Source of the DNA: Leptothrix cholodnii SP-6
GTDB lineage: Bacteria > Pseudomonadota > Gammaproteobacteria > Burkholderiales > Burkholderiaceae_C
Assembly: GCF_000019785.1 (NCBI RefSeq)
Contig: NC_010524.1
Span: 930,001-994,000, forward strand
Direction of reading: 5' to 3'
Length of the DNA: 64,000 nucleotides
A model generated the notes under the pieces. That model did no database searches. It saw only the letters and a list, made by a program, of their open reading frames with translations, and was not told where the DNA came from. The translations under genes were made by a program, and so were the position numbers. Positions 42,967 through 55,645 of this stretch are shown one piece after another (within the stretch, counting starts at the first letter, position 1; each line of letters opens with the position of its first letter).

Positions 42967-43881
42967 TCAGCGATCGCGCGGCACCTGCTCGTCGGAGGCC
43001 GCGAAGATCCACGCCATCGCGATGCCGGCGCTCCAGTTGTTCCGGCTGCGCACCAGCGGGCTGTCGGCGAACACGGCGCCGCCGACGTGGTCGTAACGCA
43101 GGAAGCTGCCGACCCAATGGCGCTCGTAGTGGCGTGACAGCCCCGCCAGCGCCTGCCAGCCGGCGTAGCCGCCGCGCGCCTGGTAGGCCGGGCGCTGCAG
43201 GGTCGGGCTCGACACCGCATCGGCCGCGCTGACGCCGTAGTAGTGCGTGTGCAGGTCGCGCGAGCCCCACATCGGCCCGACCTGCAGACCCAGCCGCCAC
43301 GGCGTGCCGGTCGGCAGCGCCAGGTCGAGGTTGGGCGAGAACACCGTGCCGATGCTGCGCGGCGAGCCCTGCACCGTGATGGCCGCGCGCAGCGGCAGAT
43401 CCAGGTTCAGCCGGGCGCCGCCGCGGCCAGTCCACAGCGTGGTGCGCAGCTTGGGGCCGATCTCGACCGTGGCGGGCAGGTCGGCCATGCCGGCGCGCAC
43501 CCCGCCGAGGTCGGCGCGCGCGGGCGGGCCGGCGTTGAGGCTGATGTCGAACTCGACCCGTTCGGTGTCGAGCAGCACGGCGCGTGCGCCGTCGCGGCCG
43601 GCACGCAGGTATTTGCCGCGGTAGATGATGTAGGGCACCGGCAGCAGGTAGCGGCCGTAGGTGTCGGAGCCGCGGTAGTCGGGCAGGCGCAACGCGCCGG
43701 CGCCGAGGCCGAACTCCCACAGCGGCCGGGTCGACGCCACGGCCGCCGCCGCGGGGGGGGCTTTCGCGTCGACGGTGTCGATCGATGCGCTCGCCTGCGC
43801 GAGGGCCGGCGCGCCGGCGCAGGCCAGCAGCAGTGCGGTCAGCGCGCTTGCGGCGTGGACCAGGGGCTTGAGTGGGTTCAT
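42967..43881 (-). CDS. MipA/OmpV-family outer-membrane protein
   Basis: The 304-residue protein has a signal peptide (about 1-28, ending APALAQA) and the MipA/OmpV pattern: WEFGLGAGALRLPDYRGSDT, YLLPVPYIIYRGKYLRAGRD, alternating beta-strand segments, and a C-terminal strand ending in aromatic residues (NNWSAGIAMAWIFA). MipA proteins are outer-membrane barrels implicated in murein-enzyme scaffolding or antibiotic response. Monocistronic. Confidence in family is high; role here is not shown. Confidence 0.9.
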   Translation of the reverse strand: MNPLKPLVHAASALTALLLACAGAPALAQASASIDTVDAKAPPAAAAVASTRPLWEFGLGAGALRLPDYRGSDTYGRYLLPVPYIIYRGKYLRAGRDGARAVLLDTERVEFDISLNAGPPARADLGGVRAGMADLPATVEIGPKLRTTLWTGRGGARLNLDLPLRAAITVQGSPRSIGTVFSPNLDLALPTGTPWRLGLQVGPMWGSRDLHTHYYGVSAADAVSSPTLQRPAYQARGGYAGWQALAGLSRHYERHWVGSFLRYDHVGGAVFADSPLVRSRNNWSAGIAMAWIFAASDEQVPRDR

Positions 43882-44054
43882 GGCTGTCGGATGGGCTCGG
43901 CGGTCGGCCGCGAAGGCGGGAGGTTAGCGGCTCGCGGCCGCGCGCGCGCCTGCGGCCGAGGCTGCGCGCTGACTTGTCCCGATATCGGCGCGTGTCGGGC
44001 TGTGTTCTCATCCCGGCCGAGCGCATCCGGCGCATCTCGAACCACGACCCCATC

Positions 44055-44798
44055 ATGAAGCTGGCCCTGATCACCGACATCCACGCCAACCGCGAGGCCT
44101 TCGAGGCCTGCCTCGAACAGGCCCACCTGCACGGCGCCGACCGCATCGCCCTGCTGGGCGACTTCGTCGGTTACGGCGCCGATCCGGGCTGGGTCGTGAC
44201 ACGGGTGCAGGACCTGGTGTCGCAAGGCGCCATCGCCGTGCGTGGCAACCACGACGAGGCGGTGGTGCAGGGCCCCGGTCCGAACCTGATCGAGGAAGCG
44301 CGGCGCGCCATTGCCTGGACCCGCGAGCAGCTCAGCCCCGAGCAGCTCACCTTCCTGTCGGCGCTGCCGTACCGGGTCGAGGACAGCGGTTGCCTGTTCG
44401 TGCACGCCAACGCGCATGCGCCGTCGGGCTGGGAATACATCCTCGGGCGCACCGAGGCGGTCCGCAGCATGCATGCCACTGACTGCCGCCACACCTTCTG
44501 CGGCCACGTGCACCAGCCGATGCTCTATCACATGTCGAGCACCGGCAAGATCGCCGACTTCACGCCGGTGCCCGGCGTGGCGGTGCCGGTGCCGGCGCAC
44601 CGCCAGTGGCTGGCGATCCCGGGCTCGGCCGGCCAGCCGCGCGACGGCAACCCGGCGGCCTGCTGGGCGATGTTCGACGACGCCCGCCACACGCTGACCT
44701 TCCACCGCGTGCCGTACGACCTCGAGACCACCAGCGCCAAGATCGTCGCCGCCGGCCTGCCGCGTTCGCTGGCCGACCGACTGCACGAAGGCTACTGA
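44055..44798 (+). CDS. Metallophosphoesterase
   Basis: The 247-residue calcineurin-like enzyme has all metal-binding motifs: ALITDIHANREAF, ALLGDFVGYGADP, VRGNHDEAV, and FCGHVHQPMLY, with a further His in LFVHANAHAP. Such enzymes hydrolyse phosphoesters in proteins, nucleotides or lipids; the sequence resembles YfcE/PrpE-like phosphatases. It lies 11 bases before a protein-kinase gene, so it may act as the matching protein phosphatase. Confidence 0.9.
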   Translation: MKLALITDIHANREAFEACLEQAHLHGADRIALLGDFVGYGADPGWVVTRVQDLVSQGAIAVRGNHDEAVVQGPGPNLIEEARRAIAWTREQLSPEQLTFLSALPYRVEDSGCLFVHANAHAPSGWEYILGRTEAVRSMHATDCRHTFCGHVHQPMLYHMSSTGKIADFTPVPGVAVPVPAHRQWLAIPGSAGQPRDGNPAACWAMFDDARHTLTFHRVPYDLETTSAKIVAAGLPRSLADRLHEGY

Positions 44799-44809
44799 GG
44801 GCCGTCGCG

Positions 44810-46249
44810 ATGGACGAGCGTGACCTGTCCCAGCAGCCGCTGCGCGGCGGCGAGGTGATCGACGGCTTCGAGCTGATGGAGCGCCTGCACCAGGGCGGCA
44901 TGGCCAACCTGTGGAGCGTGCGCCACCCCGATCACGCCGGACCGATGCTGATGAAGGTGCCGCGCATCAAGGGCGGCGAGGACCCGGCGTCGATCGTCGG
45001 TTTCGAGGTCGAGCAGATGATCCTGCCCACGCTCAAGGGCGTGCACGTGCCGCGCTTCATCGCACGCGGCGACTTCATCACGCGGCCCTACATCGTGATG
45101 GAGCACCTGCCCGGCGAGTCGCTGCGGCCGCGTCTGGACGTGGCACCGATCCTGATCGACGAGGTGGCGCGCATCGGCGCGCGGGTCGCCACGGCGCTGC
45201 ACGACCTGCACCGCCAGCACGTGATCCACCTCGACATCAAGCCGAGCAACATCCTGTTCAGGCCCAGCGGCGAGGCGGTGCTGGTCGACTTCGGCCTGTC
45301 GCGCCACGACCAGCTGCCCGACCTGCTCGACGAGGAGTTCAACCTGCCGATGGGCACCGGGCCGTACATGTCGCCCGAGCAGGTGCAGTTCGTGCGCAGC
45401 GAGCCGCGCAGCGACCTGTTCGCGCTGGGCGTGATGCTCTATCACCTGACCACCGGCGCGCGCCCGTTCGGCGCGCCGACCAGCGTGCGCGGTCTGCGCG
45501 AGCGGCTCTACAAGGAGCCGGTGCCGCCGATGGTGCTGCGCCCCGACTGCCCGCCGTGGCTGCAGGAGGTGATCCTGCGCTGCCTCGAGATCCACGCCGA
45601 CAAGCGCCACCCGAGCGCGGCGCACCTGGCGCAGGACCTGGCCAACCCGAGCCAGGTCACGCTCACCGAACGCTCGCGCAAGAGCCGCACCGGCGGGCGC
45701 ATGCAGCACTTCAAGCGCTGGCTGAACGCGGTCGGTGCCGAGCCGGGCGAGCGCCCGACGGTGGCCGAGCAGCTCAAGCGCGCGCCGATCGTGCTGGCGG
45801 CGGTGGACGTCAGCGGCGCCACCGACGAGCTGCTCGACCTGATGCGCGAGACCGTGCGTCGCATCGTGCTGACCGAGCAGGGCGCTCGGCTGGCCTGCGT
45901 CAGCGTCATGAAGACCAACCGCATCGGCATGGACGAGCTGACCGACCGCGACGGCAACAGCGTGCATGTCAAGCAGCTGGTCGGCCTCAAGCACTGGGCC
46001 CGGCCGCTGTCGCAGGCGCTCGGGCTGGCCGACGGGCGGCTGACCTTCCATGTGCTCGAAGCGCCCGACACGGCCGGCGCGATCCTCGATTTCGCGCGCC
46101 GCACGCAGGTCGACCATGTCGTGATGGGCGCGCGTGGCAACTCGGCGCTGCGGCGCTACCTGGGCAGCGTGTCGTCGGAGGTGGTGGCGCAGGCCGAATG
46201 CACCGTCACGGTGGTGCGGGTGCCGGGCGAATCGGCCGCAGAAGGCTGA
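44810..46249 (+). CDS. Hanks-type protein kinase fused to a universal stress protein domain
   Basis: The 479-residue protein has a eukaryotic-like kinase domain (about 20-280): HQGGMANLWSV, the ATP Lys in PMLMKVPRI, catalytic loop HVIHLDIKPSNILF (HLD instead of HRD), DFGLSRHD and GPYMSPEQ. A Usp domain follows (about 325-479) with VLAAVDVSGATDELLDLM and the ATP-binding signature VVMGARGNSALRRYLGSV. No membrane segment. The HLD loop lacks the Arg of RD kinases, so activity may not need activation-loop phosphorylation. Paired with the preceding phosphoesterase. Confidence 0.93.
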   Translation: MDERDLSQQPLRGGEVIDGFELMERLHQGGMANLWSVRHPDHAGPMLMKVPRIKGGEDPASIVGFEVEQMILPTLKGVHVPRFIARGDFITRPYIVMEHLPGESLRPRLDVAPILIDEVARIGARVATALHDLHRQHVIHLDIKPSNILFRPSGEAVLVDFGLSRHDQLPDLLDEEFNLPMGTGPYMSPEQVQFVRSEPRSDLFALGVMLYHLTTGARPFGAPTSVRGLRERLYKEPVPPMVLRPDCPPWLQEVILRCLEIHADKRHPSAAHLAQDLANPSQVTLTERSRKSRTGGRMQHFKRWLNAVGAEPGERPTVAEQLKRAPIVLAAVDVSGATDELLDLMRETVRRIVLTEQGARLACVSVMKTNRIGMDELTDRDGNSVHVKQLVGLKHWARPLSQALGLADGRLTFHVLEAPDTAGAILDFARRTQVDHVVMGARGNSALRRYLGSVSSEVVAQAECTVTVVRVPGESAAEG

Positions 46250-46261
46250 GCCCGCAAGAAG

Positions 46262-46284
46262 AACGGCGCCACGCGGGCGCCGTT
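46262..46284 (+). terminator. Hairpin terminator after the kinase gene
   Basis: A perfect 9-bp stem AACGGCGCC / GGCGCCGTT with a 5-base loop, 12 bases after the kinase stop and before the convergent argG stop. Weak T-richness (TTGTCGTC) follows. Confidence 0.7.
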
Positions 46285-46323
46285 GTCGTCATCGCCCGGG
46301 CGGGCTGGACGGGCTGAGCGGCC

Positions 46324-47754
<1,431 letters not shown>

Positions 47755-47830
47755 TCATTTTAGGCGGGCCGTCCGGCATCCCCGGGTGCTGCCGCTGCCG
47801 CTTCCTTCATCCCCTTCCTGGAGCTCTTCC

Positions 47831-48145
47831 GTGACCGACTCGATCGCCGCCACCATCAACACCCGCGCCAACGTCTACTTCGACGGCAAGTGCGTCTCGC
47901 ACGGCATCACGCTGGCCGACGGCACCAAGAAGAGCGTCGGCGTGATCCTGCCGGCCACGCTGACCTTCAACACCGGCGCGCCGGAGGTGATGGAAACCGT
48001 CGCCGGCAGCTGCAGCATCAAGCTCGCCGGCAGCGACAGCTGGCAAAGCTACGGCCCGGGCGAGCGCTTCGACGTGCCGGGCCAATCGAGCTTCGAGATC
48101 AAGGTCGAGGGCGAGCCGTACCACTATATCTGTCACTTCGGCTGA
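47831..48145 (+). CDS. ppnP: Pyrimidine/purine nucleoside phosphorylase (DUF1255)
   Basis: The 104-residue cupin protein shows the PpnP pattern: ANVYFDGKCVSHGITLADGT, KKSVGVILPATLTFNTGAPE, VMETVAGSC, and PGERFDVPGQSSFEIKVEGE with YHYICHF at the end. PpnP splits many nucleosides with phosphate. The GTG start has GGAG eight bases upstream. Monocistronic and divergent from argG. Confidence 0.93.
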   Translation: MTDSIAATINTRANVYFDGKCVSHGITLADGTKKSVGVILPATLTFNTGAPEVMETVAGSCSIKLAGSDSWQSYGPGERFDVPGQSSFEIKVEGEPYHYICHFG

Positions 48146-48291
48146 CATTCGGGCGGCCCGGGCGGCTCAAGAACAGGTACCGTCGTGCCGAAACCAGCGA
48201 GGTCGCGCCGCTGTCCGGCGCGGTCCGTCGGGGCCCCGGTTTGAAGGGGGCCCGGTTCGTGCCACTGTCCTTCCTCCCAAGGAGCCCTTCG

Positions 48292-48788
48292 ATGCTCGTC
48301 CGCCGCCTCTTTCTTGCCTGCGCCGCCGCGCTGGCCCTGCTGCCCGCCGCGCATGCGCTCGACAAGCCTGCGGGCAAGGTCGTGCTGACCGTCACCGGCA
48401 AGGTCACCCAGACCAATGCGCCGGCCAAGGCCGAGTTCGACATGGCGATGCTGGCGGCGCTGCCGCAGCACAGCTTCACCACCCTGACGCCCTGGTACAA
48501 GGAGCCGCGCAAGTTCACCGGTCCGCTGCTGCGGGACGTGCTGGCCGCCGCCGGCGCCAACGGCAAGGTGATCAAGGCCGTGGCCCTGAACGACTACAAG
48601 GCCGAGCTGCCGGTCGAAGACACCCAGAAATACGCCGTGGTGCTGGCGCGCCTGATGGACGACAAGCCGATGCCGGTGCGCGACAAGGGCCCGCTGTTCA
48701 TCATCTACCCCTTCGACACCGACGAGACGCTGCGCTCCGAGCGCTACTACAACCGCTCCGCCTGGCAGCTCAAGATCCTCGAGATCGA

Positions 48789-48792
<4 letters not shown>
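48292..48792 (+). CDS. Exported molybdopterin-oxidoreductase-fold protein (probable periplasmic sensor component)
   Basis: The 166-residue protein has a signal peptide (1-19, ending AAHAL) and a reduced sulphite-oxidase-like domain (FTTLTPWYKEPRKFTGPLLR, DVLAAAGANGK, LNDYKAELPVEDTQKYAVVL, GPLFIIYPFD). It lacks the conserved Cys that binds the molybdopterin cofactor, so it is unlikely to be an enzyme. Its stop overlaps the start of the hybrid kinase gene, which strongly suggests that it presents a ligand to that kinase in the periplasm. Confidence 0.82.
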
Positions 48793-51245
<2,453 letters not shown>

Positions 51246-51257
<12 letters not shown>

Positions 51258-51668
51258 CGGATCGCGGCCCGGCTCGTCGGCTTCATCGGGCGCCCGCGCC
51301 ACCTCCCAGCGCACCAGCACGTCGCGCCGGAAGATCAGCACCAGATCGTTGCCGGCGGCGTCGCTCCACAGCCATTCGTCGCGGTTGTTGCGCTTGATGC
51401 CCAGGCTGCCGGTGATCGGCAGCACCTCGAGCATCGTCATGCCGGGTTCGAGGCGCGACTGCGTCATCACCACGCTGTCGATCTGCCCGACGGGCCGTTG
51501 GGCCGCGTTGTGCATCACGCGGGTGGCGCGGTTGAACTGCAGGATCAGCCAGAAGGCGATCAGCGTCAGCGCCAGCGCCAGGCCGGGCCAGCCGTAGGTC
51601 CACCACCCCACCACCACGGCCGAGCCGACCAGCAGGCCGTTGATCGGGGTCTTGAAACGTCCATTCAT
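51246..51668 (-). CDS. Small inner-membrane protein of unknown function
   Basis: The 140-residue protein has a pair of hydrophobic helices near the N-terminus (about 10-26 and 28-46) and a soluble C-terminal domain (VMTQSRLEPGMTMLEVLPIT, DEWLWSDAAGNDLVLIFRRD). The last 12 bases overlap the end of the hybrid kinase gene on the other strand. Similar short proteins near radA in betaproteobacteria are recorded as hypothetical; no function is inferred. Confidence 0.75.
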
Positions 51669-51753
51669 GTGTGGATCTTAGAGCCGGCCGGTGCCCCGGC
51701 CGATGCGGGGAGCTGCGTACGGGCCGGCGCCGTCCGACCGGGCTCAGCCGGGC

Positions 51754-53124
51754 TCAGGTCAGCGAGCGGGTCAGCGAGATCGCCTCCTCGATGCGCTCGA
51801 CCGCATGCACCGTCAGGCCCTCGATCGGCTTCTTCGGCGCGTTCGCCTTGGGCACCACCGCGACCGAAAAGCCGAGCTTGGCCGCCTCTTTCAGCCGCTC
51901 CTGGCCGCGCGGCGCGGGCCGCACCTCGCCGGCCAGACCGACCTCGCCGAAGGCGATGAATCCGCGCGGCAGGGCCCGCCCGCGCAGCGAGCTCTGGATC
52001 GCCAGCAGCACCGCCAGGTCGGCCGCCGGCTCGCTGATGCGCACGCCGCCGACCGCGTTGACGAACACGTCCTGATCCGCGCAGGCCACGCCGGCATGGC
52101 GGTGCAGCACCGCCAGCAGCATCGCCAGCCGGTCGCGATCCAGGCCGACGCTCAGCCGGCGCGGGCTCGGGCCGCCGTTGTCGACCAGCGCCTGGATCTC
52201 GACCAGCATCGGCCGCGTGCCTTCGAGCGTCACCAGCACGCAGGCGCCCGGCACCGGCTCGCCGTGGGTCGACAGGAAGATCGCGCTCGGGTTGGCCACG
52301 CCCTTGAGGCCACGTTCGGTCATCGCGAACACGCCGATCTCGTTGACCGCGCCGAAGCGGTTCTTGATCGCGCGCACCAGGCGGAAGCTGCTGTGCGTGT
52401 CGCCCTCGAAATACAGCACCGTGTCGACGATGTGTTCGAGCACGCGCGGGCCGGCGATGGCGCCTTCCTTGGTCACGTGGCCGACCAGCACGACGGTGCA
52501 GCCGCTCGCCTTGGCGCTGCGCGTGAGGTGCGAGGCGCACTCGCGCACCTGCGACACCGAGCCGGGCGCGGCGCTGAGCTGGTCGGAGTAGAGCGTCTGG
52601 ATCGAGTCGATGACGCAGAAGGCCGGCTGCTCGGCCTCGAGCGTGGCGAGGATCTTCTCGAGCCCGATCTCGGCCAGCACGCGCAGGTTTTTCCCGCTCA
52701 GGCCGAGCCGGTGGGCGCGCAGCGCGAGCTGGGCGGCGGACTCCTCGCCGGTCACGTACAGCACCTTCATCTGCGCCGACAGCGCCTCGGCCGCCTGCAG
52801 CAGCAGCGTGCTCTTGCCGATGCCGGGGTCGCCGCCGATCAGCACCACGCCACCTTCGACGATGCCACCGCCGAGCACGCGGTCGAGTTCTTCCAGCCCG
52901 GTGGGCGTGCGCGAGACCTCGGCCGCCTGGATGTCGCCCAGCGTGGCGACGGGCTGGCTGCGCGTCAGGCCCTGGAAGCGGTTCTTGGCGGTGCCGGCGG
53001 CCGGCTCGGCGACACCTTCTTCGAGCGTGTTCCAGGCGTTGCAGTGCGGGCATTTGCCCAGCCACTTGGCGCTGGTGCCGCCGCATTCGCGGCAGGTGTA
53101 GATCGTCTTGTTGTCGCGTGCCAT
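51754..53124 (-). CDS. radA: DNA repair protein RadA
   Basis: RadA drives branch migration in homologous recombination. The 456-residue protein has the N-terminal zinc finger (YTCRECGGTSAKWLGKCPHC), RecA-like Walker A GGDPGIGKST, the RadA-specific KNRFGAVNEIGVF motif and a C-terminal Lon-protease-like domain (LSVGLDRDRLAMLLAVLHRH, GFIAFGEVGLAGEVRP). Length is standard. Monocistronic and divergent from the LysE-type exporter. Confidence 0.96.
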   Translation of the reverse strand: MARDNKTIYTCRECGGTSAKWLGKCPHCNAWNTLEEGVAEPAAGTAKNRFQGLTRSQPVATLGDIQAAEVSRTPTGLEELDRVLGGGIVEGGVVLIGGDPGIGKSTLLLQAAEALSAQMKVLYVTGEESAAQLALRAHRLGLSGKNLRVLAEIGLEKILATLEAEQPAFCVIDSIQTLYSDQLSAAPGSVSQVRECASHLTRSAKASGCTVVLVGHVTKEGAIAGPRVLEHIVDTVLYFEGDTHSSFRLVRAIKNRFGAVNEIGVFAMTERGLKGVANPSAIFLSTHGEPVPGACVLVTLEGTRPMLVEIQALVDNGGPSPRRLSVGLDRDRLAMLLAVLHRHAGVACADQDVFVNAVGGVRISEPAADLAVLLAIQSSLRGRALPRGFIAFGEVGLAGEVRPAPRGQERLKEAAKLGFSVAVVPKANAPKKPIEGLTVHAVERIEEAISLTRSLT

Positions 53125-53203
53125 CGGGCGATTGTGGAACACCCGGTCGCGGCAGCACCCGGCCGCCCGGCGTGCTACAACCCGCGTCTGTCCGGAGAAA
53201 CCC

Positions 53204-53833
53204 ATGGATCTGTCTGTCTGGCTCGCCTTCTTTGCCGCCTCCTGGGCCATCAGCCTGTCGCCCGGTGCGGGCGCGATCGCGGCGATGAGCGCGGGGCTCA
53301 ACCACGGCTTTGCGCGCGGCTACTTCACCACCTTCGGGCTGGTGCTGGGCATCTGGACGCAGGTGCTGGTGGTCGGGCTCGGGCTGGGCGCGCTGATCGC
53401 CACCTCGAGCCACGCCTTCACCGCCGTCAAGTGGCTGGGCGTGTTCTACCTGATCTATCTGGGCGTCAAGCAGTGGCGCGCCCCGGCCGTGCCGATGGTG
53501 GCAGCCGACGCCCCGGGCCGCACCGAAACCCGTCGCGCGATGGTGCTGCGCGGCTGGCTGGTCAACACCTCGAACCCGAAGGGCACGGTGTTCCTGCTGG
53601 CGGTGGTGCCGCAGTTCCTCGACATGCACCAGGCGCTCGGGCCGCAGTACCTGGTGATCGCCGCGACGCTCGGTTTCACCGACCTGGTGGTGATGGCCGG
53701 CTACACCGTGCTGGCGGCGCGGCTGCTGCGGCTGCTGCGCACGCCACGCCAGATCACCTGGCTGAACCGCGGTTTCGGCTCGCTGTTCGTGACCGTCGGG
53801 CTGCTGCTGGCGACCTTCAAGCGCGCCGCCTGA
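53204..53833 (+). CDS. LysE/RhtB-family amino-acid exporter
   Basis: The 209-residue protein has about six transmembrane helices and the family signature SLSPGAGAIAAMSAGLNHGF plus GWLVNTSNPKGTVFLLAVVP. These exporters remove amino acids such as threonine, homoserine or lysine. CCGGAGAAACCC precedes the ATG. The substrate is not predictable from sequence. Confidence 0.92.
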   Translation: MDLSVWLAFFAASWAISLSPGAGAIAAMSAGLNHGFARGYFTTFGLVLGIWTQVLVVGLGLGALIATSSHAFTAVKWLGVFYLIYLGVKQWRAPAVPMVAADAPGRTETRRAMVLRGWLVNTSNPKGTVFLLAVVPQFLDMHQALGPQYLVIAATLGFTDLVVMAGYTVLAARLLRLLRTPRQITWLNRGFGSLFVTVGLLLATFKRAA

Positions 53834-53854
53834 GGCCGCGCGCGCCGTGCGGCT

Positions 53855-54265
53855 TCAGTCGGCGTCGCGGCCGACCCGTCCGCGCAGCGCCTTGACCTGG
53901 CCGCGCAGGTTCTTGCCCGCCAGCCGGCGCCGCTGCGAGCCGGCGGTGGCGCGGGTGGGCTTGCGCAGCGTCGGTACGCTGGCGGCCTGATCGATCATCG
54001 TCTGCAGCCGCGCCAGCGCGTGTTCGCGGTTGGCCTCGAGGCTGCGGCTTTCCTGCGCCTTGATCACCACCACGCCGTCGCGCGTGATGCGGTGGTCGGG
54101 CAGGGCGAGCAGGCGCTCCTTGACCTCGTCGGGCAGGCTCGAAGCGTGGATGTCGTAACGCAGGTGCACCGCGTTCGACACCTTGTTCACGTTCTGCCCG
54201 CCGGCACCCTGTGCGCGGATCGCCGTGCAGTGCACTTCGCCGGGCAGCACCTGCAGCGGCTTCAT
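53855..54265 (-). CDS. arfB: Peptidyl-tRNA hydrolase ArfB (ribosome rescue)
   Basis: The 136-residue protein is a release-factor-like hydrolase with the catalytic GGQ in IRAQGAGGQNVNKVSNAVHL and a basic, disordered C-terminal tail (KPTRATAGSQRRRLAGKNLR) that enters the empty mRNA channel of stalled ribosomes. ArfB frees peptides on non-stop ribosomes. It follows alr on the same strand with 15 bases between, so the two may be co-transcribed. Confidence 0.94.
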   Translation of the reverse strand: MKPLQVLPGEVHCTAIRAQGAGGQNVNKVSNAVHLRYDIHASSLPDEVKERLLALPDHRITRDGVVVIKAQESRSLEANREHALARLQTMIDQAASVPTLRKPTRATAGSQRRRLAGKNLRGQVKALRGRVGRDAD

Positions 54266-54280
54266 GGCGGGGGCCCGGCT

Positions 54281-55414
54281 TCAGCGCGGCTCGAGGTCTT
54301 GCACATGGGTGGGCACGCGCTGGGCCAGCGCGCACATCAGTTCGTAGCCGATCGTGCCGGCGGCCTGCGCCACCGCGTCGATCGGCAGCAGGCTGCCGTG
54401 CGGGCCGTGGCCCCAGAGCGTGACTTCGCTGCCGACGCCGGCCGCCGGCAGCTCGCTCAGGTCGACCGCCAGCATGTCCATCGAGACGCGGCCGACGGTG
54501 TGCGTGCGCAAGCCGTCGACCAGCACCGGCGTGGCGTTGCCGGTGTCACCGGGCGCGTGGCGCGGGTAGCCGTCGGCATAACCGCAGGCGACGATGCCGA
54601 TGCGCATCGGCTGCTGCGCCACGAACCGGCTGCCGTAGCCGACGCTGTCGCCGGCCTGCAGTTGCTGGGTGGCGATCAGGCGGCTGCGCAGCGTCATGGC
54701 CGGGCGCAGGTTCCAGTGCCCGATGTCGTGCTGCGGGTGGTCGGGCGAGCTGCCGTAGCTCAGGATGCCGCTGCGCACCCAGTCGGCGCGCACCTCGGCG
54801 CGTTCGCAGTGGCGCAGGATCGCCGCGCTGTTGCTCAGGCTGCGTTCGCCCGGCAGGTCGTGCGTGGCCTCGACGAAACGCGCCACCTGGGCAGCGATGC
54901 CGTCGGCGCCCGGGCGCGGCGAGTCGGCGTCCGAGAAGTGCGTCATCAGCGAGATCTCGTCGACCTGCGGCAGCGCGTTCAGCCGCACCCAGGCGCTGCG
55001 CAAGGCCTGCGGCGTGAAGCCGAGCCGGTTCATGCCGCTGTTCATCTTCAGGAACACGCGGTGCGGCTGGTGGGTCTTGTGCGCGGCCAGCCAGCCGATC
55101 TGGTCGTCGTGGTGCACCACGTGCCACAGGTTCAGGCGCGAGCACAGTTCGAGGTCGCGCGCCTCGAAACAGCCTTCGAGCAGCAGCACCGGGCCGCGCC
55201 AGCCGAGGTTGCGCACGCGCTGGGCCTCGTCGAGATCGAGCATCGCCAGGCCGTCGGCACCGAGCAGCGCGGGCCAGACGCGCTCGATGCCATGCCCGTA
55301 GGCATTGGCCTTGATGACGGCCCACAGCTTGGCGTCACCGGCGTGTCGGCGCGCCTGCAGCAGGTTGTGGGCGAGGGCATCCGGGTGGATCAGGGCTTCG
55401 ATCGGGCGCGGCAT
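54281..55414 (-). CDS. alr: Alanine racemase
   Basis: Alr makes D-alanine for peptidoglycan. The 377-residue PLP enzyme has the Schiff-base Lys in [16 protein letters not shown], the substrate-contacting [13 protein letters not shown], and the catalytic Tyr in [17 protein letters not shown]. The C-terminal beta domain has [14 protein letters not shown] and [15 protein letters not shown]. Length is typical. Conservation begins at the [14 protein letters not shown] start; upstream in-frame residues are not family-like. Confidence 0.95.
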   Translation of the reverse strand: MPRPIEALIHPDALAHNLLQARRHAGDAKLWAVIKANAYGHGIERVWPALLGADGLAMLDLDEAQRVRNLGWRGPVLLLEGCFEARDLELCSRLNLWHVVHHDDQIGWLAAHKTHQPHRVFLKMNSGMNRLGFTPQALRSAWVRLNALPQVDEISLMTHFSDADSPRPGADGIAAQVARFVEATHDLPGERSLSNSAAILRHCERAEVRADWVRSGILSYGSSPDHPQHDIGHWNLRPAMTLRSRLIATQQLQAGDSVGYGSRFVAQQPMRIGIVACGYADGYPRHAPGDTGNATPVLVDGLRTHTVGRVSMDMLAVDLSELPAAGVGSEVTLWGHGPHGSLLPIDAVAQAAGTIGYELMCALAQRVPTHVQDLEPR

Positions 55415-55645
55415 GGCGGTGATTCTGCCAGCCGGTCCGGGCCGGTCCGGCGCACCGGATGCTCGCTTGCGGACACTTCGGGGTGAGTGCTTGCGCCACT
55501 GGCGGCGCGCGAACGGCATGCTATAACCCCGCCGCGTCCATCGTGGCCATCAATGAAATCAGGCGCTGGTGCGAGGCATCGGACTCTCAAGTTACCCAGG
55601 TTTGCCCCACTTTGCGCCGGATGAAAAAAAGGCTTTCACACGATC

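Noticed and set aside
51665..53629. Long frame overlapping radA in another phase
   Set aside because: Arg/Pro-rich shadow; radA has all motifs in its own frame.
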